Assembly: GCA_017551425.1 (NCBI GenBank)
Contig: JAFZLQ010000022.1
Location: 1-25,301, forward strand
DNA: 25,301 nucleotides
Reading direction: 5' to 3'
DNA from: Bacteroidales bacterium
Lineage (GTDB): Bacteria; Bacteroidota; Bacteroidia; Bacteroidales; UBA932
The position numbers were made by a program, and so were the translations under genes. The notes under the pieces were generated by a model, which saw only the letters and a list, made by a program, of their open reading frames with translations, did not search any database and was not told where the DNA came from. Below, piece by piece: positions 7,072 through 12,667 of this stretch (positions are counted from its first letter, which is position 1; the number at the start of each line of letters is the position of its first letter).

Positions 7072-7965
7072 CTATACGGCAGACTGGATTGCGCGGGTAA
7101 GGAGCACGAAGTCCTCTACGCCCAAACGCTCGGCCCTCAGGTCCAGCATCGGCTCCACTTCCGCAAGATTGCCCTCAAGGCGCTGCGACAGCAGTGGCTT
7201 GAGCGCATTGCGCAAAGTCTTCCTTCGCTGGTTGAAAGCGGTCTTGACGACGGTCTTGAACAGCTTCTCGTCGCAACCGAGCTCCGTGCGGCCGTTGCGG
7301 GTAAGGCGTATTACGGCCGACTGCACCTTGGGCGGCGGAGCAAAGGCTCCCGGGCCGACCGTGAACAGATACTCTATATCGTACCAGGCCTGCAGCAGCA
7401 CGCTCAGGATGCCGTAGGTCTTGCTTCCCGGCTTCTCCGCGATGCGCTCCGCGACCTCCTTCTGAATCATGCACACGACTTCCGGCACGCGGTCCTTGTC
7501 GTCCAGTATCTTGAAGAAAATCTGCGACGATATATTATAAGGGAAGTTGCCGATAATCCTGTACTCCCCGGCGAACACCCGGTTCATGTCCAGCCTGAGG
7601 TAATCTGCCTGAAGCAGCCGTCCCTGCATCCCCGCGAAGTGGGTCAGCAGGTAATCGACCGACTCCCCGTCCACCTCCACGGCCTTCAGGTCTATGTCTT
7701 CCCGCTGCAGCAGGTACTGCGTCAGGACGCCCATGCCCGGGCCGATTTCCAGAACAGGAGATTTCTCGTCTACGGCTTCGCCTCCGCTCGAAATGACAGA
7801 GGGGGCTCTGCCGGCATCGGCAGGAGAGAATAGCGCCGAAGGCGAGAAGTCTTGCTGCGCTTGTCCGCCCGCAGTCGGCGCCGACAACGCAGCGACAATC
7901 CGTTTCGCTATACTCTGGTCTGTCAGAAAGTGTTGACCGAGAGCTTTCTTGGCTCTTACTTCCAT
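7072..7965 (-). CDS. rsmA: 16S rRNA (adenine1518-N6/adenine1519-N6)-dimethyltransferase (RsmA/KsgA)
   Basis: RsmA dimethylates two adjacent adenines in the 3' helix of 16S rRNA during small-subunit maturation. The family start KKALGQHFLTDQ is at residues 6-17, the SAM-binding motif LEIGPGMG at 72-79, the acidic VEVD around 97-99, and the catalytic NFPY at 140-143; the C-terminal helical domain ends the 297-residue protein. The normal distance between the N-terminal helix and the SAM motif is expanded by about 40 residues (about 28-68; bases 7762-7884). This expansion is low in hydrophobics and partly encoded by a dispersed repeat (VISSGGEAVDEKSP). All catalytic motifs are intact, so the enzyme is likely active. 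A 130-bp palindrome lies just upstream of the start. Confidence 0.95.
   Translation of the reverse strand: MEVRAKKALGQHFLTDQSIAKRIVAALSAPTAGGQAQQDFSPSALFSPADAGRAPSVISSGGEAVDEKSPVLEIGPGMGVLTQYLLQREDIDLKAVEVDGESVDYLLTHFAGMQGRLLQADYLRLDMNRVFAGEYRIIGNFPYNISSQIFFKILDDKDRVPEVVCMIQKEVAERIAEKPGSKTYGILSVLLQAWYDIEYLFTVGPGAFAPPPKVQSAVIRLTRNGRTELGCDEKLFKTVVKTAFNQRRKTLRNALKPLLSQRLEGNLAEVEPMLDLRAERLGVEDFVLLTRAIQSAV
7760..7798 (-). repeat. Dispersed repeat element inserted in-frame in rsmA
   Basis: The minus strand reads TGTCATTTCGAGCGGAGGCG and ends GACGAGAAATC, the same core and end as the copies at 3030 and 3698. It is read in yet another frame, giving VISSGGEAVDEKSP, and forms part of the 40-residue expansion before the SAM-binding motif. 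Confidence 0.85.
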
Positions 7966-7979
7966 CTTAGATTGTTCCT

Positions 7980-8109
7980 GTCGTAAATCTGTATATCACT
8001 CGCGGAAACCGTAGCCGCCCGTGGCTGCGTGAACGGGAGGGGCCCACGCTTGCGTGGGAGGGATGGAGCGAAGCGGAAGTTTTCCGCGAGTGATATACAG
8101 ATTTACGAC
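7980..8109. repeat. 130-bp palindromic element with perfect 29-bp arms
   Basis: The arms 7980-8008 and 8081-8109 are perfect reverse complements (GTCGTAAATCTGTATATCAC...). The 72-bp centre contains a second perfect hairpin, CCCACGC-TT-GCGTGGG (8043-8058), and a smaller AGCC/GGCT one. The element occupies nearly all of the gap between the mrp stop (8123) and the rsmA start (7965). No coding sequence fits inside. It could be a MITE-like relic, a processing or attenuation structure between the two genes, or both. Confidence 0.9.
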
Positions 8110-8122
8110 TCATTATTCTATG

Positions 8123-9166
8123 CTATCCGAGTTTCTCTGCGAGGCGGGCGGCGAGGTCGAGGAAGGACTGGGCGTCGGGACGGGTGCCGAGGGCGACAGG
8201 TTCGCCGGCGTCTCCGCTCTCCCGTATGCTCTGCACCAGCGGGATGCGTCCGAGCAGCTCGATGCCGAGTTCCTCTGCCATGCGCGCTCCGCCGTCCCGC
8301 CCGAAGATATAATACTTCTCGTCTGGATGCTCGGCCGGAGTGAACCACGCCATGTTCTCCACCAGGCCGAATATAGGCCGGGCTATCTGCTTGTTACGGA
8401 ACATGTTGGCGCCTTTCTCGACGTCGGCGAGGGCAACGTCCTGCGGCGTGGTCACCAGCACCGCACCCTCCATCGGAATATCCTGGAGAAGGCTGATGTG
8501 GATGTCTCCGGTTCCCGGGGGCATATCCACAAGGAGGAAATCCAGCGTGTCCCACTTCACCTGCAGGATCATCTGCTTGAGCGCGTTGCTCGCCATGGGG
8601 CCGCGCCAGATAAGCGCCTGGCCGCGGGAAGCGAAGTATCCTATGCTCATCCACTTCACGCCGTACTTCTCCAGCGGAAGTATGAGCTCGCGCCCGTCAA
8701 CCTCCTCGGCCATGGGCGTAGCGCCCTCGGTTTTGGTCATGAGGGGTACGGAGGGGCCGTAAACGTCGGCGTCTGCAAGACCTACCTTATACCCGAGGCG
8801 TGCGAGCGCGCAGGCGAGGTTGACTGCGACGGTGGACTTGCCCACGCCGCCCTTGCCGGACGCTATGCCGACTATATGCCGCACGTTGGTCAGGGTTTCG
8901 GTGGTGAACTCCGGCGCCTTCTTCTTGGGCGCGGCCTCGTCGAGCACTACCGTTTTGACTTCCGGATCCTTCACGCCGCCGCGTATCAGGGCGGCGCGGG
9001 TGGCGCCGATCAGGTACTCGGCCAGAGGGTCGCGGCGCCTGGAGAAACCGAGCGTAACCGTCGATCCTTCAATCGAATGAATCATTCCGAGCTCTTCCAG
9101 CGTACGGTCTCCCTGTCCGGGATGGCGAACGCTGCGCAGGAGCTCAAGTATCTGCTCCCGTGTCAT
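8123..9166 (-). CDS. mrp: Mrp/ApbC-type iron-sulfur cluster carrier P-loop NTPase
   Basis: Mrp/ApbC proteins bind and transfer Fe-S clusters to apoproteins in an ATP-dependent way. The protein has an N-terminal MIP18/DUF59-like domain (about 1-75), a linker (KKKAPEF), then a deviant Walker A motif GKGGVGKST with the signature lysine, LADADVYGPS, and the Walker B segment LLVDMPPGTGD. The C-terminal region has YYIFGRDGG, where many orthologs place a CxxC cluster ligand. That pair is absent here, as I recall for other Bacteroidota Mrp proteins. I chose the ATG at 9166, which overlaps the S46 stop by ATGA, over the in-frame TTG at 9178; this gives 347 residues. It lies third in the rnhB-S46-mrp-rsmA series. 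Confidence 0.93.
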   Translation of the reverse strand: MTREQILELLRSVRHPGQGDRTLEELGMIHSIEGSTVTLGFSRRRDPLAEYLIGATRAALIRGGVKDPEVKTVVLDEAAPKKKAPEFTTETLTNVRHIVGIASGKGGVGKSTVAVNLACALARLGYKVGLADADVYGPSVPLMTKTEGATPMAEEVDGRELILPLEKYGVKWMSIGYFASRGQALIWRGPMASNALKQMILQVKWDTLDFLLVDMPPGTGDIHISLLQDIPMEGAVLVTTPQDVALADVEKGANMFRNKQIARPIFGLVENMAWFTPAEHPDEKYYIFGRDGGARMAEELGIELLGRIPLVQSIRESGDAGEPVALGTRPDAQSFLDLAARLAEKLG

Positions 9167-11307
9167 TCCTCTACGCAATTATCGCCCTTGCACTTACCGC
9201 AGCAGGGACGCACCAGGTTCATCTCGTCGAGCAGGTATCCGGCGCCGCCGAACTTGTCCATCATCAGGAGCACGTAGCGGATATCGACGCAGATGCACCT
9301 CTGCAGGTTGGGCTCGAACATCACGTCGCTGCTCATAGCCTCCCAGTTGCCGTCGAAGGCCAGGCCGATAAGGTTGCCGTCGGCGTCGAGCACGGGGCTG
9401 CCGGAGTTGCCGCCGGTGATGTCGAGGTTGGTGAGGAAGCAGGTGACGAGTTCGCCGTTCGCGTCGGCGTACTGGCCGTAGTCGCGGGCCTCATATATCT
9501 CCTTGAGCCTTGCGGGCACGCGGAACTCGTAGTTGTCTGGATCTTCCTTCTCCATCACGCCCTTGAGGGTGGTGTAGTGCTTGTAGTGCACGCCGTCCTT
9601 GGGGTCGTAGCCCTTGACCGTGCCGTAGGTGAAACGGCAGGTCATGTTGGCGTCGGGGTAGGAAGGCTCGCCCTTCTTCCATTCAAGAAGGCTGGCGGCG
9701 TATGCCTTGGAGGCGTCGGACAGAGCCTTGCGGGAATCCATGACGGAGCCGCGCAGGGGCATGATAGCGCCTGTGATTGCCGCGGCGAGCTTCACCGCAG
9801 GGTCTTTTTCTATTGCCTTGGCGGAAAGGGGCTTGGCGGAGAGCTTCTCGTATGAGGTGAATACGCTCTTCCTGTACAGGTCGTCAACGTACTTGCGGGT
9901 ATCGACGGAGAGGAGGCTCCTGCCGCCCACCTTGACGTCTTCTCCGGGCTTGACGTTGGCCTTGTAGAAGTCGATCATCGCGACTGCGGCGTCATGATCG
10001 ACTCCGGAGTTGAAGTCCTTATAGTAGTCTTTTAGGGCCGCTACGGCCTCGTCGAGCATGTCCTGGACCTTGATTTCCGGGTTGGCCTTGGCCGCATCCT
10101 TTGCGGAAGCGAGGGTCTGCTCGAGTGCGGAGGCATAGTTCAGGAGCTCTATCCTGCCGAGACTCTCGCTCAGCAGGGTGGCGCTCTTCTGGATGCCGGA
10201 CGCGTTCCTGACGACGGATTCGATGTCGGCGATGGCGCTGCCCCAATCGGCCTTGCGGGCGGGATCGGCGTCAATCCATGCCTGGAGTTCCTGCTCCTTC
10301 TGCTTCTCGCGTCCGATTATGTCGAGGGCTTCGAAAGCCTCTTCCATGCCTATCCACTTCTTCCAGCCGTTGGAGGAGCCGGAATACTTGCTGGCGTACT
10401 GCAGGCCAACCTTGTCGTCGGCGCGCATGGCCTTCCAGATGACGTCCTGCCATGCCGTGCGGGCGGCGATGCGGATGTTGTTGGTCTCCAGCATGTCTTC
10501 AAGCTGGGCGGCCGTCTGGAAGCGCTGGGTGCGTCCGGGGTAGCCCATAATCATGGCGAAATCGCCCTCCTGCACGCCCTTGAGCGAGACGCCGAGGAAC
10601 TGGCGGGGCACCATGGGGACGTTCTCCGGGGAGTAGTCGGCGGGCTCGTTGTCGGGGCCGGCATACACTCGGAACATGGAAAAGTCGCAGGTGTGACGGG
10701 GCCACATCCAGTTGTCGGTGTCGCCGCCGAACTTACCGGACGATGCCGGAGGGGCGCCCACGAAGCGCACGTCGCGGTATATCTTGGAGACGATGAGGTA
10801 GAATACGTTCTCGTTGTAGAAACTGGTTATCACCACCTGGCAGCCGGGATTGGCGTCCTTTGCCTCGCGGATGAGGTCTTCCCTCTTCGCTCCGCCTGCA
10901 AGGGCGTCGGTGACGTCCGTCATGCTCTGGAGGAAGCGCACGGTGAGGCCGGGAACGGGGAGCTCCTGGTCGCGTCCCATCGCCCAGTAGCCGTCTTCGA
11001 GATAGTTGTGCTCGGTGCTGGAGAGCGACTGTATGGCGCCGTAGCCGCAGTGGTGGTTGGTGACCAGCAGGCCGCTGCCGGAGATTATTTCGCCGGTGCA
11101 GCCGCCGCCGAACTGGACGACGGCGTCTTTGATGGACGAATGGTTGACGCTGTATATCTGCTCAGGGGTGAGGCGGGCGCCAAGGTTGCGCATGGCGTCG
11201 GCGTTCATCTTCTCAAGCAGAGGCAGCAGCCACATGCCTTCGTCGGCACGCAGTGCTGCGGGGGCGAGCGCGATAGCGCAGGCGATGGTCAGAAGGATAC
11301 GTTTCAT
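9163..11307 (-). CDS. Secreted S46 family dipeptidyl-peptidase (DPP7-like)
   Basis: S46 enzymes release dipeptides from the N-termini of oligopeptides in the periplasm. The 714-residue protein begins with a signal peptide (MKRILLTIACAIALAPAALRA) and mature EGMWLLP, the typical S46 N-terminus. Catalytic residues expected from the family are visible: His85 in TNHHCGYG, an Asp in the RHTCDFSMFR segment, and Ser635 in GGNSGSPV. Eighteen residues after the serine is Gly653 in FDGNWE. Glycine at this site is the DPP7 (hydrophobic P1) pattern, whereas DPP11 has Arg there, so an acidic-P1 specificity is unlikely. Oddity: the last 14 residues (701-714) add CC, C and C in a KC-rich tail absent from the S46 proteins I know. 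It is encoded 2 bp after rnhB and overlaps mrp by 4 bp. Confidence 0.93.
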   Translation of the reverse strand: MKRILLTIACAIALAPAALRADEGMWLLPLLEKMNADAMRNLGARLTPEQIYSVNHSSIKDAVVQFGGGCTGEIISGSGLLVTNHHCGYGAIQSLSSTEHNYLEDGYWAMGRDQELPVPGLTVRFLQSMTDVTDALAGGAKREDLIREAKDANPGCQVVITSFYNENVFYLIVSKIYRDVRFVGAPPASSGKFGGDTDNWMWPRHTCDFSMFRVYAGPDNEPADYSPENVPMVPRQFLGVSLKGVQEGDFAMIMGYPGRTQRFQTAAQLEDMLETNNIRIAARTAWQDVIWKAMRADDKVGLQYASKYSGSSNGWKKWIGMEEAFEALDIIGREKQKEQELQAWIDADPARKADWGSAIADIESVVRNASGIQKSATLLSESLGRIELLNYASALEQTLASAKDAAKANPEIKVQDMLDEAVAALKDYYKDFNSGVDHDAAVAMIDFYKANVKPGEDVKVGGRSLLSVDTRKYVDDLYRKSVFTSYEKLSAKPLSAKAIEKDPAVKLAAAITGAIMPLRGSVMDSRKALSDASKAYAASLLEWKKGEPSYPDANMTCRFTYGTVKGYDPKDGVHYKHYTTLKGVMEKEDPDNYEFRVPARLKEIYEARDYGQYADANGELVTCFLTNLDITGGNSGSPVLDADGNLIGLAFDGNWEAMSSDVMFEPNLQRCICVDIRYVLLMMDKFGGAGYLLDEMNLVRPCCGKCKGDNCVEE

Positions 11308-11309
11308 AT

Positions 11310-11915
11310 TCAGAATAATGTTGGTTCGAGTTCTTTGGGGTGGAACGACTTGCGGTGCTCGGGAGTGTATCCCAGGCGCCTGATCGCGTCGATATGCTCC
11401 TTTGTGGGATAGCCGAAATTGTGCTCCCAGCCGTATCCGGGATACTTACCGGCCAGCTCCAGCATGTATGCGTCACGGGCCGTCTTGGCAAGCACCGATG
11501 CTGCGGCGATGCTGGCGTAGGTGGCGTCTCCGTGCACCACGGTGGCGTATTTGAAGCCGTCGAACGGGCGGAAGCGGTTGCCGTCGATGAGCAGGAAATC
11601 GGGCTTTACCTTCAAGGCCCTGACCGCCCTCTGCATTCCGGCGATGCTGGCCCCGAGTATGTTGAGGCGGTCTATCTCTTCCGCGCTCACGGAGACTACG
11701 GCCCAGGCCAAAGCCTCGCTTTCTATGACGGGCCTGAGCTCCTCGCGGGCGGAGGCGCTCATCTGTTTGGAATCGTTCAGGAGAGGGTGGCTGAAACCCC
11801 GGGGCAGGATTACCGCCGCGGCGAATACCGGGCCGGCGAGGGGGCCGCGACCCGCCTCATCGCATCCTGCTTCGAGGCGGCCGGGTTCCATATAGGGTTT
11901 CAGTTGCGGCTTCAC
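11310..11915 (-). CDS. rnhB: Ribonuclease HII
   Basis: RNase HII cuts RNA in RNA-DNA hybrids and at single misincorporated ribonucleotides. The family motif AGCDEAGRGPLAGPV is at residues 16-30, with catalytic D19-E20. The other carboxylates lie in LLIDGN (about 111) and the following helix segment GDATYASIAAASVLAKTARD. The length of 201 residues is normal. The start shown is GTG at 11915, whose N-terminus LKPYMEPGRLEAGCDEAGRG fits the family. An ATG at codon 9 (11891) is the alternative, which would give the transcript a short leader. The promoter element ends 4 nt before the GTG, so the GTG start implies a leaderless message. It is the first gene of the rnhB-S46-mrp series. Confidence 0.94.
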   Translation of the reverse strand: MKPQLKPYMEPGRLEAGCDEAGRGPLAGPVFAAAVILPRGFSHPLLNDSKQMSASAREELRPVIESEALAWAVVSVSAEEIDRLNILGASIAGMQRAVRALKVKPDFLLIDGNRFRPFDGFKYATVVHGDATYASIAAASVLAKTARDAYMLELAGKYPGYGWEHNFGYPTKEHIDAIRRLGYTPEHRKSFHPKELEPTLF

Positions 11916-11919
11916 GCCA

Positions 11920-11927
11920 CAAATTTA
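11920..11927 (-). promoter_or_regulatory. Bacteroidota -7 element for rnhB
   Basis: The minus strand reads TAAATTTG ending 4 nt before the GTG at 11915. It overlaps the region just past the XRE gene stop at 11929, so rnhB transcription starts at the very end of that gene. No -33 TTTG is obvious. Confidence 0.6.
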
Positions 11928-11928
11928 A

Positions 11929-12258
11929 CTATTTTTTTGAAGGGGACAGTTTCTCTATCCGGGCGGCGAGCATTTCGATGATTTTGCGGAGGTCGCGCAC
12001 TTCTTCTGCAAGGTCGTCCACCTTGTCCTGGAAAGTCCGGTCGCTCAAGAAGGTCCCCTCGTCGGGGCAGATGACCTCTTCCGGGTCGATTTCCAGGACC
12101 TTCATGAACTTGATGAAGTTGGTGGTGAAAATCTTGATTTCGCCTCTTTCGAAGCGTCCGTAAGTGGAACGCTGCACCCCCATAGCATCGGCCATCGCCT
12201 CCTGGGTGTAGCCCCTTCTGACGCGCAGGCTCCTGATCATTTCGCTGTAATCGTACAT
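11929..12258 (-). CDS. XRE-family transcriptional regulator with C-terminal coiled coil
   Basis: The protein is a short DNA-binding regulator. With the ATG at 12258 it has 109 residues. An HTH_3/Cro-type domain spans about 5-62: IRSLRVRRGYTQEAMADAMGVQRSTYGRFERGE is the classical helix-turn-helix with the conserved TQ and the recognition helix RSTYGRFE. The C-terminal 40 residues (FQDKVDDLAEEVRDLRKIIEMLAARIEKL) have heptad spacing of hydrophobics and should form a dimerising coiled coil. An in-frame TTG at 12279 would extend it by seven residues, but that codon lies inside the predicted -7 promoter element, so the ATG is preferred. A 9-bp inverted repeat around that promoter suggests self-repression. 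Target genes are unknown; the divergent 61-aa ORF/EF-G2 unit is the nearest candidate. Confidence 0.88.
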   Translation of the reverse strand: MYDYSEMIRSLRVRRGYTQEAMADAMGVQRSTYGRFERGEIKIFTTNFIKFMKVLEIDPEEVICPDEGTFLSDRTFQDKVDDLAEEVRDLRKIIEMLAARIEKLSPSKK

Positions 12259-12259
12259 A

Positions 12260-12288
12260 GCCGTAATTGCTTTTTTCAAAATTACGGC
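12260..12288. promoter_or_regulatory. Candidate operator (9-bp inverted repeat) over the XRE promoter
   Basis: GCCGTAATT (12260-12268) and AATTACGGC (12280-12288) are perfect reverse complements separated by 11 bp. The minus-strand -7 element TAATTTTG (12277-12284) sits inside the distal arm, and the XRE start codon is at 12258. A bound dimer here would block transcription of the regulator gene, so autoregulation is the simplest reading. Confidence 0.55.
12277..12284 (-). promoter_or_regulatory. Bacteroidota -7 element for the XRE gene
   Basis: TAATTTTG on the minus strand matches TAnnTTTG, 18 nt before the ATG at 12258. It excludes the upstream in-frame TTG as a start. Confidence 0.55.
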
Positions 12289-12311
12289 AACGGAACCGCC
12301 CCCACCACGCC

Positions 12312-12363
12312 AAAAAATCGGACATTTGTCTTAAAAAATCAGACAATTTCTTTAAAAATCAGC
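12312..12363. repeat. About 2.5 copies of a 20-21-bp A/T-rich tandem repeat
   Basis: The units begin AAAAATCGGACATTTGTC and AAAAATCAGACAATTTC, with a third, partial AAAAATCAGCAAAAT. The ATC steps are at 12317, 12338 and 12358. The first unit contains the short palindrome GACATTTGTC. The repeats lie between the XRE promoter and the promoter of the 61-aa ORF, about two helical turns apart, which suits cooperative protein binding or an upstream activating region. This is the main content of the 12289-12443 gap. Confidence 0.6.
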
Positions 12364-12391
12364 AAAATCCGGTTTTGACCCCCGCCGGATT

Positions 12392-12423
12392 TTTGCAAAT
12401 TGACGCCCGGATGTCCATATTTG
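12392..12423 (+). promoter_or_regulatory. Promoter for the 61-aa ORF (TTTG-N20-CATATTTG)
   Basis: TTTG at 12392-12395 is followed after exactly 20 nt by CATATTTG (12416-12423), one mismatch from TAnnTTTG. The same spacing is seen at the EF-G2 promoter. The start codon is 20 nt further on. Confidence 0.55.
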
Positions 12424-12443
12424 CAGCACAAAATGACCGACTT

Positions 12444-12629
12444 ATGAGCACAAAAGTTTACATCCGATTCGCCTCCCTTCTACAGACAGGCCTTTACTCC
12501 AGTTACGAACAAATCTGCCGCGCCCTCCGCGTCTGCCCCGACGACCTCGACGAGCTCCTTCTGGCCGAACTCGGCTATACCGGAGACCAGGTGTTTGATT
12601 ATTTTGGCAATACGCAAAAGATTCATTAA
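12444..12629 (+). CDS. Small hypothetical protein (61 aa) upstream of the EF-G2 gene
   Basis: I do not recognise the family. The protein is MSTKVYIRFASLLQTGLYSS at the N-terminus, followed by a helical, acidic middle (EQICRALRVCPDDLDELLLAEL) and an aromatic end (GDQVFDYFGN). The Y-E-Q-I-C-R-A-L-x-V-x-P-x-D-L pattern resembles a degenerate helix-turn-helix, but it is too short to be sure. Support for it being real: a promoter with correct spacing precedes it, the start ATG is 20 nt after the -7 element, and its stop codon overlaps the -7 element of the next gene, so the two are packed together. The frame stays open upstream of the ATG, but the promoter argues for this start. Confidence 0.6.
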   Translation: MSTKVYIRFASLLQTGLYSSYEQICRALRVCPDDLDELLLAELGYTGDQVFDYFGNTQKIH

Positions 12630-12634
12630 ATTTG
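12603..12634 (+). promoter_or_regulatory. Promoter for the EF-G2 gene (TTTG-N20-TAAATTTG)
   Basis: TTTG (12603-12606), a 20-nt spacer and TAAATTTG (12627-12634) form a full-consensus Bacteroidota housekeeping promoter, with a leader of roughly 28-30 nt before the ATG at 12668. It lies inside the 3' end of the 61-aa ORF. Confidence 0.7.
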
Positions 12635-12667
12635 CAGGCTATTGATAATTAACACCACAAAAATAAG

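Noticed and set aside
7980..8109. Insertion sequence between mrp and rsmA
   Set aside because: There is no ORF or transposase fragment inside and no clear target-site duplication. It is kept as a palindromic element of unknown origin.
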